Of a DNA stretch of 64,000 nucleotides, positions 1 through 8,211 are shown piece by piece. Under the pieces are notes generated by a model that saw only the letters and a list, made by a program, of their open reading frames with translations, did not search any database and was not told where the DNA came from. The translations under genes were made by a program, and so were the position numbers. Source of the stretch: Aggregatilineales bacterium (GTDB lineage: Bacteria > Chloroflexota > Anaerolineae > Aggregatilineales > Ch27); NCBI GenBank assembly GCA_029976025.1, contig JARKNX010000222.1, positions 62,001-126,000 on the forward strand, given 5' to 3'. Every line of letters starts with the position of its first letter. The first letter of the stretch is position 1.

Positions 1-104
1 ATCGTCGTTCTGCCATCGCTGCTTCCGCCCTGGGCCAGAAGCGGATCAGGGGCCAGCCCGATCCAGAATACGATGCCGAGCGCTAAAAGAACCCACCGAC
101 GCAT
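1..104 (-). CDS. N-terminus of an exported protein (cut by window edge)
   Basis: Only the first 34 codons lie in the window; the gene continues beyond base 1. The visible start reads [19 protein letters not shown] and then DPLLAQGGSSDG. That is a basic N-region, a hydrophobic core and an Ala-Gln-Gly stretch, a good Sec signal peptide with likely cleavage after LLA. Its ATG overlaps the TAA stop of the upstream DUF192 gene by one base (TAATG), so translation is probably coupled and this is the third gene of a minus-strand operon. The mature part is not visible, so no function can be given. Confidence 0.6.
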   Translation of the reverse strand, partial: MRRWVLLALGIVFWIGLAPDPLLAQGGSSDGRTT

Positions 105-493
105 TATGGCTCCGCCGTCTCATCCCATGTCAGACGGTCGCCAATCATAACACGATCCAGCAGGGTTGGGACGCCCTCGATAAAATACCGGGCCGGCCGG
201 GCGGGCGCATACATGGGCCGCCACGGTTTAGCCAGGCTCTTATCCACCACAACCCCCTGCGAATCCAGCCAGATGACGGCAATGGAGAACCACACAAACA
301 GCATGTGGATGCTGGTCTCCGCCCGGCTTTCCCGCGGGTAGACAAACAGCAGCCCCTCATCTTCCGGCAGGGAACCGCGAAACATCAGCCCCCTGAACCG
401 GCACCAGTAGCTCTGGCACCATTTGAGGCGCGCAAGGAGGACGGAGCCATCCTCCTTGCGCAAGACACGCCAGTTCTTCTCGCCCGGACTCAT
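104..493 (-). CDS. DUF192 family protein
   Basis: A 129-residue protein with the DUF192 fold signature: the RFRGLMFR segment near residue 33, then an acidic EDEGLLFVY stretch, IHMLFVWF and the downstream [14 protein letters not shown]192 proteins are small beta-rich domains, often exported, with no established biochemical role. This copy has no obvious signal peptide, unlike many family members. The start ATG overlaps the stop of the LysM gene (ATGA) and the stop overlaps the next start (TAATG), so the three genes are tightly coupled. Family call is firm; function unknown. Confidence 0.8.
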   Translation of the reverse strand: MSPGEKNWRVLRKEDGSVLLARLKWCQSYWCRFRGLMFRGSLPEDEGLLFVYPRESRAETSIHMLFVWFSIAVIWLDSQGVVVDKSLAKPWRPMYAPARPARYFIEGVPTLLDRVMIGDRLTWDETAEP

Positions 494-1962
494 GGGATTG
501 CCAACACCTGACCCACGTATACCCAGTTGACATTGGCAATGTTATTCGCCCGCGCCAGAGCATCCACCGTCACCCCGTAACGCAACGAGATGCGGAACAG
601 ATTCTCCCCCCGCTGAACGACATGGGTGCGCGGCTGAGGCGGCGGCGCAGGGGGCGCGGGAGGCGCGGGGGGCTGGGGCTGAGGCGACGTCCCCGGGCCG
701 GCGGAAGGCACCTTAAGCGCCTGCCCGACCAGAATGAGATTGGGGTTGACAATACCGTTCAACTGGACCAGCGTCGCCACCGTCGTATTGAAGCGCGTGG
801 CGATACGACTCAACGCATCCCCCGGCTGCACAATGTAGGTTGTGAACTCGCTGGGCGGCGGCGCGACGGTGGGAGCCGGGGCCGGGGTCGGGGCCGGGCC
901 AGCCGGCGTGTTGGTAGGTATGATCCCGATTTGCGTCGGAAGCGGTGTCGGGAACGGCGTGGGAGGGACCGGCTGCGAGACCGGAATGATCAATTCCTGG
1001 CCAACGAAGATCAGCCCGTTCGCGTTCAGCCCATTGGCTCCAATGATCGCGGCAATTGAGCTTCCGTATCTTATAGCCAGATCGCTGACAGTATCGCCGG
1101 CAACTACCGTATAACGGACGAAGTAAGGGAAGTCCGGATCGGTCAGGGCCGGCGTCGGCGTCGCCAGCGAGGGCGGCTGTTCAGTCCCCTGCACTTCTTG
1201 CGTCGGAGTAGGCAGGCCCGGCAGCGGCGAAGCCACGGTCGGCGTTGCAGACGGCGCCGGAGGGACGGTCGGGGTGCTGGTCGCCGGCGCCGCCGTGACT
1301 ACAAGTGCCGCCTGATCGACATAGATATTATTATTCTTCTGCGGGAGGTCGAACGATGTGCGCACGAACACAGTGACCCGGCTGCCCACATTCTGCGCTG
1401 AAACCCGAATCTGCTGATACTGATCGTAGAATTCGAGCGGCAGCGACCAGATGATCCGGTCGCTTTCGCCGTCTGTGCCGCCGTTCGGGTCGATGCCAAC
1501 CTGCACCTGTACCCGGCCGGGGTCCGTGCTCCGGTTGGGATCATCCCCGCTGGAAGACCATACATAGACAAAGGCGCTGAACTCAAGGCTGGAACCGGCC
1601 GGCACAGTCACCTGCTGAAAAAGCCCCCCCGTATGTGTGGCGAAGAAGCTGAAGTACTCCTGCGCGTTGCTTCCTTCCAGGACACGGGCGGGATTGCTGG
1701 CGCTGGCAGGCTGATATTCCGGCTTAAGGTTGCGAAAGCCCTCATCGCCAGTCCGCTGTGGCACATTCCAGGCCGACCAGCCGTTGGCGACCATCCGGGT
1801 TGTATCACCCTGAAAGGGGACAAAAGGGTCTTCAAAGCCGGGATTTTGCAGCAAATTCGCCTGCAGAGCCGGGGCAGCCAGGGCGGGCTGCGCCAGGCCC
1901 TGACCAGCGACCAGAATGACCAGAAACAGGAAGAACCAGAATGCAGATTTTCGGCAAATCAT
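490..1962 (-). CDS. secreted protein with three LysM domains
   Basis: 490 residues. A signal peptide (hydrophobic [13 protein letters not shown], then AQPALAAPA) is followed by a beta-sandwich-like region starting [11 protein letters not shown], as in carbohydrate-binding jelly-roll domains. Then come Pro/Thr-rich linkers and three LysM modules near residues 285-330, 375-420 and 445-490 ([48 protein letters not shown]). LysM binds N-acetylglucosamine-containing polymers, so the protein probably attaches to the cell wall or another envelope glycan and displays the N-terminal domain. No catalytic domain is recognised. The start has a good ribosome site (GGGGGAGTGACTT before ATG). It leads the operon with DUF192 and the cut exported protein. 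Confidence 0.85.
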   Translation of the reverse strand: MICRKSAFWFFLFLVILVAGQGLAQPALAAPALQANLLQNPGFEDPFVPFQGDTTRMVANGWSAWNVPQRTGDEGFRNLKPEYQPASASNPARVLEGSNAQEYFSFFATHTGGLFQQVTVPAGSSLEFSAFVYVWSSSGDDPNRSTDPGRVQVQVGIDPNGGTDGESDRIIWSLPLEFYDQYQQIRVSAQNVGSRVTVFVRTSFDLPQKNNNIYVDQAALVVTAAPATSTPTVPPAPSATPTVASPLPGLPTPTQEVQGTEQPPSLATPTPALTDPDFPYFVRYTVVAGDTVSDLAIRYGSSIAAIIGANGLNANGLIFVGQELIIPVSQPVPPTPFPTPLPTQIGIIPTNTPAGPAPTPAPAPTVAPPPSEFTTYIVQPGDALSRIATRFNTTVATLVQLNGIVNPNLILVGQALKVPSAGPGTSPQPQPPAPPAPPAPPPQPRTHVVQRGENLFRISLRYGVTVDALARANNIANVNWVYVGQVLAIP

Positions 1963-2044
1963 AAGTCACTCCCCCATTCAACAGCCGTTAGCGCCATTCT
2001 CTTGATCACGCATGGGATCATAGTAGCATGACAGGGGCAATTTC

Positions 2045-2077
2045 GAAAATAAAAAGGACGCCCGCATGGCGCCCTTT
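2045..2077 (-). terminator. intrinsic terminator of the response regulator gene
   Basis: Read on the minus strand, AAAGGGCGCC pairs with GGCGTCCTTT across a 5-base loop (one G-T wobble), followed by TTTTTATTTT. It lies about 50 bases after the response regulator stop and before the LysM gene, so it separates the two units. Confidence 0.8.
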
Positions 2078-2127
2078 ATGATACCCACAATTGCCTGACA
2101 ACCGGGATCAGCCTGGTGGCAGCCGGT

Positions 2128-2559
2128 CTAACGGCCCGACCCGGCTTTGCCCTCCTGCACCGTTTTCTGAGATGCCGCATGTTTGCGCAGAACGCGTTCC
2201 ACGCTGCCAGAAAGTTCCGAGGGGCCGAAGGGCTTGGTGATATAATCATCTACTTTGGCAATATGCAGGCCCAGCACCTTGTCAATGCTTTGTGCTTTGG
2301 CTGTCACAACAATCACCGGGATATGGCTGAGTTCAGGATCGGCCTTCATCTGCTGGTAGACTTCCCAGCCGTCCATATCGGGCATCATCAGGTCCAGCAG
2401 CACCAGATCAGGCTTAAGTTGGCGGACAACAGCCAGCCCGGCCTTCCCACCGCCAGCGCCGGAGACTTCAATCCCCTGCTTGCTCAGGATGAGCCTGACC
2501 AGGTCTATCATTTCCTGTTCGTTCTCAATGTACAGGACCTTGGTTTTCTCCATGTCCAT
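2128..2559 (-). CDS. single-domain response regulator (CheY-like receiver)
   Basis: 143 residues forming one receiver domain and no output domain. The phosphoacceptor is Asp56 in DLVLLDLMMPDMDGWEVY; Thr86 (VVTAKAQ) and Lys109 (DDYITKPFG) complete the switch. The usual acidic pair near residue 12 reads Glu-Asn (VLYIENEQ) instead of Asp-Asp, so metal binding may be altered. Such stand-alone receivers act by protein contact, for example in phosphorelays. No kinase is encoded nearby. I chose the ATG at 2559, just before the receiver; an in-frame extension would run through the tRNA genes and is not credible. The ATG at 2553 is an alternative. Confidence 0.85.
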   Translation of the reverse strand: MDMEKTKVLYIENEQEMIDLVRLILSKQGIEVSGAGGGKAGLAVVRQLKPDLVLLDLMMPDMDGWEVYQQMKADPELSHIPVIVVTAKAQSIDKVLGLHIAKVDDYITKPFGPSELSGSVERVLRKHAASQKTVQEGKAGSGR

Positions 2560-2611
2560 TGCTAGCCGCCCCCACTTCACCCCAATTGGAGTTTCAAGTG
2601 CCACTGTTGAT

Positions 2612-2641
2612 AGTCTACCACAGGCCGCCTGACGGTGTCTA
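2612..2641 (-). promoter_or_regulatory. probable sigma70-type promoter of the response regulator
   Basis: On the minus strand TAGACA (-35) is followed after 18 bases by TAGACT (-10), giving a leader of about 45 bases to the ATG at 2559. Matches to consensus are 5 of 6 and 4 of 6. Confidence 0.5.
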
Positions 2642-2653
2642 TAAGCGCCGGGT

Positions 2654-2676
2654 TTGCGCCGGCTGAACCGGCGCAA
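2654..2676. repeat. perfect inverted repeat (9-bp arms)
   Basis: TTGCGCCGG and CCGGCGCAA flank the 5-base loop CTGAA. It lies between the divergent promoters of the response regulator and the tRNA-Ser unit, and neither side has a T-run. It could be an operator or a transcript hairpin; function not known. Confidence 0.5.
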
Positions 2677-2695
2677 TAACGCTCCGATAGCAGGA

Positions 2696-2724
2696 TTGAC
2701 CATCCTCCAGCGGCATGCTATACT
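2696..2724 (+). promoter_or_regulatory. promoter of the tRNA-Ser pair
   Basis: TTGACC, a 17-base spacer, then TATACT. This is close to the housekeeping consensus, with the first tRNA base 31 bases after the -10, which fits a short 5' leader. Confidence 0.85.
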
Positions 2725-2755
2725 AGCCGCGCGGTGAAGGGAGTCGCCGCTGCCT

Positions 2756-2842
2756 GGAGGGATGGCAGAGTGGTTGATTGCGGCGGTCTTGAAAACCGTT
2801 GAGGCCGTAAGGTCTCCGGGGGTTCGAATCCCTCTCCCTCCG
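2756..2842 (+). tRNA. tRNA-Ser (anticodon UGA)
   Basis: The 7-bp acceptor stem (GGAGGGA with TCCCTCC), D-arm, anticodon loop CTTGAAA between GCGGT and ACCGT, long variable arm and T-loop TTCGAAT are all present. The long variable arm and anticodon TGA identify serine. The discriminator is G. The 3' CCA is not encoded. Confidence 0.95.
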
Positions 2843-2859
2843 CAACCCAACTTTATACT

Positions 2860-2948
2860 GGGGAGGTGCCAGAGTGGTTGATTGGGGCCGCCTGCTAAGC
2901 GGTTTACCGTCTTAAAGCGGTACGCAGGTTCGAATCCTGTCCTCCCCG
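2860..2948 (+). tRNA. tRNA-Ser (anticodon GCU)
   Basis: The acceptor stem GGGGAGG pairs with CCTCCCC. The anticodon loop CTGCTAA lies between GCCGC and GCGGT, there is a long variable arm, and the T-loop is TTCGAAT. Anticodon GCT reads AGC/AGU serine codons. It lies 17 bases after the first tRNA-Ser and shares its promoter and terminator. CCA not encoded. Confidence 0.95.
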
Positions 2949-2952
2949 CAGC

Positions 2953-2986
2953 AACCGGCAGGAGCAATATCCTGCCGGTTTTGTTT
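2953..2986 (+). terminator. intrinsic terminator of the tRNA-Ser unit
   Basis: AACCGGCAGGA and TCCTGCCGGTT form a perfect 11-bp stem with a 6-base loop, followed by TTGTTT. Confidence 0.9.
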
Positions 2987-3050
2987 GGCAGCCGGCGGGG
3001 GGAGATCGGGATATACTGGAAATCAGATGCAACGCCCTGAGGAAAAGTCT

Positions 3051-3617
3051 ATGCCCTTCCCCATCAATCTGCTGCGCGGTGAGCGCGTCCGCCTGGCCGC
3101 CATGACGGAAGCAGATATTGAGGTTGCCGCATCCTGGTATCAGGATGCGGAATTCCTTCAGCTCTGGGACTCTCGCCCGGCCGTCCCCCGAACCGCCGAT
3201 TCCCTCAAGGAAGAAATCCGCGAAGCGCAGAAGTCTCTGCGCGACTTTGTTTTTGCGATCAGGCTGTTGGAGAGCGATGCCCCGATCGGATATCTGGAAT
3301 TGGACGGCATCGAGTGGATTCATCAGGTCGGCGGGCTGGGTATCGGCATCGGCCAATCGGCCTATCGCGGCCAGGGCTACGGTTCCGAAGCGTGTCGGCT
3401 GGGGCTTCGCCTGGCTTTTGAGGAGCTGAATCTGCACCGTATCTCGGCAACGATCTTCAGCTATAACACCGCCTCCATCCGTATGTTTCAGAAGCTGGGC
3501 TTCCAGCAGGAAGGCGTTTTCCGCGAATTTCTGCATCGCGGCGGCCGACGTCACGACATGCTCCTCTTCGGGATGCTGCGTCCGGAATGGGAGGGCCAGC
3601 ACAGGACATGGCCATGA
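3051..3617 (+). CDS. GNAT N-acetyltransferase (RimJ/RimL type)
   Basis: 188 residues. It opens with LLRGERVRLAAMTEADIE, typical of RimJ/RimL-like GNATs, and has the acetyl-CoA loop near residues 103-114 (AYRGQGYGSEAC, the Q/R-x-x-G-x-G/A motif). The C-terminal HRISATIFSYNTASIRMFQKLGF is the family beta5/alpha4 signature. Substrate unknown; relatives modify protein N-termini or small amines. I chose the ATG at 3051 because GAGGAAAAGTCT precedes it; the upstream ATG at 3027 lacks a site. The next GNAT gene begins inside its stop codon, so the two are made together. Confidence 0.85.
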   Translation: MPFPINLLRGERVRLAAMTEADIEVAASWYQDAEFLQLWDSRPAVPRTADSLKEEIREAQKSLRDFVFAIRLLESDAPIGYLELDGIEWIHQVGGLGIGIGQSAYRGQGYGSEACRLGLRLAFEELNLHRISATIFSYNTASIRMFQKLGFQQEGVFREFLHRGGRRHDMLLFGMLRPEWEGQHRTWP

Positions 3618-4045
3618 TTCTGCGCCCTGCTCGCGAGTCAGACCGGGACACAATCCGCCGGATCGTTCATGAGGTCCATATCAACCCGCTGAATCTCGAT
3701 TGGCGCCGCTTCATCGTGGCCGAGGAAGAGAGCCAGATCGTCGGCATCGGTCAGATCAAGCCCCACGGCGATGACACGCGAGAGCTGGCCTCCCTCGCCG
3801 TAATCCCCTCACGGCAGGGGCAGGGTATTGGCACAGCGCTTGTCCGCGCTCTGTTACAGGACTCCACACCGCCGCTGTACCTGACCTGCCGGACCAGGCT
3901 GACCTCGTATTACGTCCGTTTCGGCTTCGTCCTCCTTCAGCCGGCGGAGATGCCGCCATACTACCGGCGTCTCTCGCGGCTGGTTAACCTGTTCGCTGGC
4001 GGAGGTCGGCAGCGTATGGCCGTCATGCGCTGGAGCGGCCCATGA
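3614..4045 (+). CDS. GNAT N-acetyltransferase
   Basis: About 143 residues. The N-terminal ILRPARESDRDTIRRIV strand-helix, the core ELASLAVIPSRQGQGIGTAL with the acetyl-CoA loop RQGQGIG, and the late YYVRFGF segment mark a compact GNAT of the PhnO/ArgA-like type. Substrate unknown. The start at 3614 forms ATGA with the previous gene's stop and follows AGGA by 8 bases; the ATG at 3608 is possible. Two adjacent unlike GNATs suggest linked modification of related substrates, but nothing here shows which. Confidence 0.8.
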   Translation: MILRPARESDRDTIRRIVHEVHINPLNLDWRRFIVAEEESQIVGIGQIKPHGDDTRELASLAVIPSRQGQGIGTALVRALLQDSTPPLYLTCRTRLTSYYVRFGFVLLQPAEMPPYYRRLSRLVNLFAGGGRQRMAVMRWSGP

Positions 4046-4124
4046 GCTGGCTACCCGCCGTTTGCGCCAGACGTTACAATAGACACCGCACTGTGGTTAT
4101 CCCCCCAGATGAGGACCAATCACT

Positions 4125-5192
4125 ATGACCGATAAAGAGCAGATACCGCTGACCGTGATCAACAGCGTCGCGCCGATCCGCATCTGTGACAACGGCGGCT
4201 GGACGGATACCTGGTTCGCCGAACGGGGCAAGATCTTCAATATCGGCGTCTATCCTTACGTAGAGGTTCAGATCGAGGTCTTCCCCTACCGGGGTGAGCA
4301 GGAACGAATTGTGATTTACGCCGAAAATTACGGTGAGCGATACGTGATGCACCCGGAGACGGAGGGCTGGGATCGTCACCCTCTCCTGGAAGCCACCATC
4401 GAGCTGATGAAAGTCCCCAAGGATAAGAGCTTTCAGGTGACCATCTTTTCTGAAGCGCCAGCCGGCGCCTCTACAGGGACTTCCGCTGCGGTCACCGTAG
4501 CCCTGGTCGGCGCGCTGGATCACCTGACGCCGGGCCGCATGACTCCCCATGAGATCGCCTACACCGCCCACAAGGTGGAAACCCACATGCTCAAGCGGCA
4601 GTCCGGCATTCAGGATCAGTTGTGCTCGGCCTACGGCGGGATCAACTATATTGAGATGGAGAGCTATCCGCGCGCTTCGGTCTCGCAGATTTTCGTCCCC
4701 AACACCACCTGGTGGGAGCTGGAGCGACGGCTGGCCCTGATCTATCTGGGCAGGACGCACGATTCGTCGCAGGTGCATGAGAAAGTGATTCGGGAGCTGG
4801 AAGACGCCGGCCCCGACTGCAAACAGCTTCAGGATTTGCGCGTAACAGCCGAGAAATCGCGCGATGCGCTCTACGCCGGAGATTTCAAGGCGCTCGGCGA
4901 GGCAATGGTCGAAAATACCGAAGCCCAGACACGGCTGAATCCAGCCCTGGTGAGCCAGGATGCCCAGCAGATTATTTCCATCGCCAGGGAATATGGCGCG
5001 ATCGGCTGGAAGGTCAACGGCGCCGGGGGCGAAGGCGGCTCGGTGACTCTGCTGTGCGGGCCGTTGTCGCATCAGAAGCGGGCAATGATCCGGGAGATCG
5101 AGGCGGCCAATACCCTGTACCAGAACATCCCGGTCTACCTCAGCCGGTTCGGGCTGCGCACCTGGACCGAGGCGCCAAACGGCAACAGCTAA
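4125..5192 (+). CDS. GHMP-family sugar kinase
   Basis: 355 residues. Visible GHMP parts are the N-terminal substrate region SVAPIRICDNGGWTDTW, the ATP-binding motif near residues 110-122 (EAPAGASTGTSAAV) and the C-terminal glycine motif near residue 290 (KVNGAGGEGGSVTLLCG). The overall pattern resembles the HddA/fucokinase/galactokinase-like group (COG2605), which phosphorylate sugars or sugar phosphates at the anomeric or C1 position. It might serve heptose, fucose or galactose activation. GalT and a GH4 galactosidase lie 40 kb away, so a link is only a guess. GAGGA lies 9 bases before the ATG. A TTACAAT box 45 bases upstream may be its -10. Confidence 0.8.
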   Translation: MTDKEQIPLTVINSVAPIRICDNGGWTDTWFAERGKIFNIGVYPYVEVQIEVFPYRGEQERIVIYAENYGERYVMHPETEGWDRHPLLEATIELMKVPKDKSFQVTIFSEAPAGASTGTSAAVTVALVGALDHLTPGRMTPHEIAYTAHKVETHMLKRQSGIQDQLCSAYGGINYIEMESYPRASVSQIFVPNTTWWELERRLALIYLGRTHDSSQVHEKVIRELEDAGPDCKQLQDLRVTAEKSRDALYAGDFKALGEAMVENTEAQTRLNPALVSQDAQQIISIAREYGAIGWKVNGAGGEGGSVTLLCGPLSHQKRAMIREIEAANTLYQNIPVYLSRFGLRTWTEAPNGNS

Positions 5193-5208
5193 CCCGGGCC
5201 GGTCAACT

Positions 5209-5231
5209 GACGAACAGGATGTCCGTTCGTC
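5209..5231. terminator. hairpin between convergent genes
   Basis: GACGAAC and GTTCGTC form a 7-bp stem with a 9-base loop, between the stops of the GHMP kinase (plus) and the GT-C protein (minus), which are 48 bases apart. There is no T-run, so it may be a weak bidirectional terminator. Confidence 0.35.
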
Positions 5232-5240
5232 GGAATTGCA

Positions 5241-6785
5241 TCACGGGCACTGCCCATCGCGAGGCAGCGTATATACGGCCATATTCGCGCCGCCGGCGGC
5301 CTGTGACCATTCGCCATCTGTGATGAACACTCTGTGGCACAGACGGGGATCGGCGGGATTCTGGCCGGGTATCTGATCGGGCAGCGCCATCAGGTAGCGC
5401 ACATCGCGCGCTTCCATCAACGCCCACAATGCGTCCGGATCGCGGATGATCGGGATAACCTCCGGGCTGACCAGCCCGGCCAGGTCCAGTATCGGGCGGG
5501 GCGCGAAATACCCCAGCGCGCCGATATCGTGCACAGCCAGCAAATCATCCGGAGGCAGATGATCAGCCACCCAGAGCGCCGCCGCCACCATCTCGCTCTG
5601 AATAATCTGCACATCGCGGGCGAATTGCTGAAGGCCGACAGGCCAGAACAGGAGGAACAGGATCAGCGCGGTCAGGGCCAGCGCCCGGCCGACCACCCGG
5701 CCGCCCATCGAAGATGCCCCCCGGCGGACGATCAGGGCTGTCCCGGCAACGCCGTACAGGAGGAAGAAGGGCAGCGCCGGAATCACGTACCGCCCGTGCT
5801 GGTAGGGCGCCGGCAGCCGGGCCGCATACAGCGCAATGAGGGCGCCCCCCCACAGCACAGGTAATAGCAGCAGGAGCGCCTGCCGCCCCCGCCGGACAAC
5901 AGCCGCTATCATGGCGACTACGCCGGGAATCAGGGCGAGCTGACCGCCGGCCGATAGAGGAAATAACAGATTCAGGAGCCGCCCCGGGTACGAAATTTCC
6001 AGCAGGATGGCATTTTCGGCCTGCTTGGCCGAGGCTGTATTGGGGAGGATATCGCCGCCCAGGCTCAAGTTGAGCAGCGCATACGGCACAAATCCGATCA
6101 GCCACCCCAGGACTACGCCCGCCGACCAGAGGAGCGCGCCCCGCCAGCTTCCCTGCGGGCGGACGGCCCACATCAGCAGGCCAATCAGGCCAACCAGCCC
6201 GACCCCTTCAGGCCGCGTCAACATGGCCACCGCCCCCAGCAGCCCCAGCATCATCCCCCGCCCCAGGATCGCCGGCTGTGTCCGGTGACAGGCGTCCAGT
6301 TCTCGCCAGGCCAGGGCTATCAGGGCGAGCGTCAGCGCCGCGAACAGGGCTGTTTCCATGCCGGAGGCCGCCGCCCAGATCAGGTGCCAGGCCAGGACCG
6401 TCGCCAGTCCGGCCCACCAGCCAATATGCCGCGCGTCCGGGGTCAGCCGTTCGGCCATCCGCGCCGCCATAAGGCCGGTCACCGCTAGCGTGATCGCCCC
6501 CAGCAGCGTCGTCCACAGCAGGGGAGCCGCGCCCAGGCGATAGCCAAAGCTCAGGAGCAGCGTGTAGAAAGGCGATGTGCTGCCCGCCGAAGGCACGTCC
6601 GGCACGAAAGCCCACTGTCCGGTTTGCGCCAGGCTGCGCGCATAGGTCTGGTGAATCCAGGCGTCATCGAGCGGATATCCCGCCTCGCCCATCACGCCCG
6701 CTCCAACTACATATGCCATCACGCCGAGAAACGCCGCCAGCACGATAGCCGCGTCGCGCCACACAACCGCCCGCCTGATTGTCAT
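5241..6785 (-). CDS. GT-C type membrane glycosyltransferase-like protein
   Basis: 514 residues with about 11-13 hydrophobic segments. After the first membrane helix comes the exterior loop YPLDDAWIHQTYARSLAQTG, whose Asp-Asp pair is in the place of the catalytic acid of GT39/ArnT-like enzymes; AGSTSPFYTLLLS follows. These use lipid-phosphate-linked sugars on the outer face of the membrane. The C-terminal soluble part (VHDIGALGYFAPRPILDLAG) is a pattern common in bacterial members. Ribosome site GGGAGATGAGTGG before ATG. It stands apart from the six-gene operon downstream, with a plus-strand gene between. Donor and acceptor cannot be told. Confidence 0.7.
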   Translation of the reverse strand: MTIRRAVVWRDAAIVLAAFLGVMAYVVGAGVMGEAGYPLDDAWIHQTYARSLAQTGQWAFVPDVPSAGSTSPFYTLLLSFGYRLGAAPLLWTTLLGAITLAVTGLMAARMAERLTPDARHIGWWAGLATVLAWHLIWAAASGMETALFAALTLALIALAWRELDACHRTQPAILGRGMMLGLLGAVAMLTRPEGVGLVGLIGLLMWAVRPQGSWRGALLWSAGVVLGWLIGFVPYALLNLSLGGDILPNTASAKQAENAILLEISYPGRLLNLLFPLSAGGQLALIPGVVAMIAAVVRRGRQALLLLLPVLWGGALIALYAARLPAPYQHGRYVIPALPFFLLYGVAGTALIVRRGASSMGGRVVGRALALTALILFLLFWPVGLQQFARDVQIIQSEMVAAALWVADHLPPDDLLAVHDIGALGYFAPRPILDLAGLVSPEVIPIIRDPDALWALMEARDVRYLMALPDQIPGQNPADPRLCHRVFITDGEWSQAAGGANMAVYTLPRDGQCP

Positions 6786-6947
6786 CCACTCATCTCCCTG
6801 AAGTGAACATTTGTGCTATTCCGCCGTATAAGCTATCATTCCCGGTCAGGCGGTATCGCCCCCGTCCGGGCAGCATTGCGCCCGACCTGATAGTAGCAGT
6901 TTCTCTCGCCTGTCGAAAATCGCACCGGCGATTCTTCAGGAGTGACC

Positions 6948-8210
6948 ATGTCCAGACCATCTCGCGCTCCTTATCCTCTGCCGGCGGTCCGCGCTGTAGC
7001 CCTGCACTGTCAGGGGCTGGCGGCGCCGGACAACCCCGTACCAACGCCCGAAGCTATCCAGCAGCTTGTTGACCGGCTCGGCTGCGTACAGATTGACACG
7101 CTGCAGAAGGTCCAGCGCAGCCAGTATATCGTGCTGTGGAGCCGGCTGGGGACCTATGACCCGGCGGATTTCGACCGGCTCATCTACGGTGACGGCGGGG
7201 CTGCCACCGATCGCCAGTTCTTTGAGTACTGGCTGCACGCCGCCTGCATCATTCCACTGCGCGAGTTCCGCTACCGGCTACCCCGGATGCGCCGCTACCG
7301 GTCCGAATCGGGGCACTGGACCTGGCGCTGGGCCTCCGAAGCGAACAACGCCGAACTGATGGCGGGTGTGAAAGCCCGTATCGAGCGGGAAGGGCCTCTC
7401 CGCGCCGCCGACTTTGAGTATGACGGCCCGCAGCGCCAGAGCTGGTGGGACTGGAAGCCGGCCAAACACGCGCTGGAGGCGCTCTATAACCGGGGGGAGC
7501 TGATGATCGCCGGCCGGGAACGCTTCCAGCGTATCTACGATCTCCGGGAGCGCGTGCTGCCTGAGTGGGTCGATGTCGCCGAGCCAACTCTTGAAGAAGT
7601 CCAGCGCTACTACGTGGAGCGCGCTGTGAAGGCGTTTGGCGTCTGCCAGCCGGCGCAGGCGGCGGATCTCGAGTATATGAAACGCTCAGAAGCGCGGCCT
7701 CATGCAGACACTCTGATCCGCGAAGGGACGCTGGTCGAGATCGCGGTCGAGCTGACGGACGGCAGAACTGGCAGCTTCGTCATCCACCGCGACAACTTGC
7801 CGCTGCTAGAGCGCGCCGCGGACGGCGATCTGACAGCCGGGCGGACGACCTTCCTCAGCCCGTTCGACAGCCTGTTCTGGCCCAAAGGGCGGGATCGGCA
7901 GTTCTGGGGGTTTGAGCAAGCGCTGGAGGCATATAAGCGCCCTGCCGATCGCATCTGGGGATACTTCTGCCTGCCCATCCTGTACCGGGATCGGCTGGTG
8001 GGCCGCTTCGACCCGACCCTGGAGCGTAAGTCACGCACGCTGCGCCTGCACGCCCTCTATCTGGAATCCGGCCTGATGCCGGACGAAGCGCTGATCGTCG
8101 CTGTCGCTGCCACCATGCGCGATTTTATGCGCTTTCATCAGGCGTCCGATCTGGTCATTGAACGGAGCGAGCCGGCGGAGTTTGGCCTGCAGTTGCAAAG
8201 GGCGCTGTGA
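6948..8210 (+). CDS. YcaQ-family DNA glycosylase (winged-helix)
   Basis: 420 residues with the HTH_42/YcaQ pattern. The N-terminal helix region ends in RLGCVQIDTLQKVQRSQY, and the central part has WWDWKPAKHALEALYNRGEL. The Q-I-D triplet at residues 48-50 matches the Q-phi-D catalytic motif known for the E. coli YcaQ (AlkX) branch, which unhooks interstrand crosslinks and excises N7-alkylated purines; the AlkZ branch has Q-phi-Q. I start at the ATG at 6948, 5 bases after AGGAG; the GTG at 6942 overlaps that site. The stop is one base from the stop of the convergent GT-C gene. Confidence 0.85.
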   Translation: MSRPSRAPYPLPAVRAVALHCQGLAAPDNPVPTPEAIQQLVDRLGCVQIDTLQKVQRSQYIVLWSRLGTYDPADFDRLIYGDGGAATDRQFFEYWLHAACIIPLREFRYRLPRMRRYRSESGHWTWRWASEANNAELMAGVKARIEREGPLRAADFEYDGPQRQSWWDWKPAKHALEALYNRGELMIAGRERFQRIYDLRERVLPEWVDVAEPTLEEVQRYYVERAVKAFGVCQPAQAADLEYMKRSEARPHADTLIREGTLVEIAVELTDGRTGSFVIHRDNLPLLERAADGDLTAGRTTFLSPFDSLFWPKGRDRQFWGFEQALEAYKRPADRIWGYFCLPILYRDRLVGRFDPTLERKSRTLRLHALYLESGLMPDEALIVAVAATMRDFMRFHQASDLVIERSEPAEFGLQLQRAL

Positions 8211-8211
8211 A

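Noticed and set aside
2560-2967. N-terminal extension of the response regulator to 2967
   Set aside because: It would read through both tRNA-Ser genes in antisense; the receiver domain starts at 2559.
2904-3653. 249-codon minus-strand frame over tRNA-Ser and the first GNAT gene
   Set aside because: Runs antisense to a clear tRNA and a GNAT with its acetyl-CoA motif.
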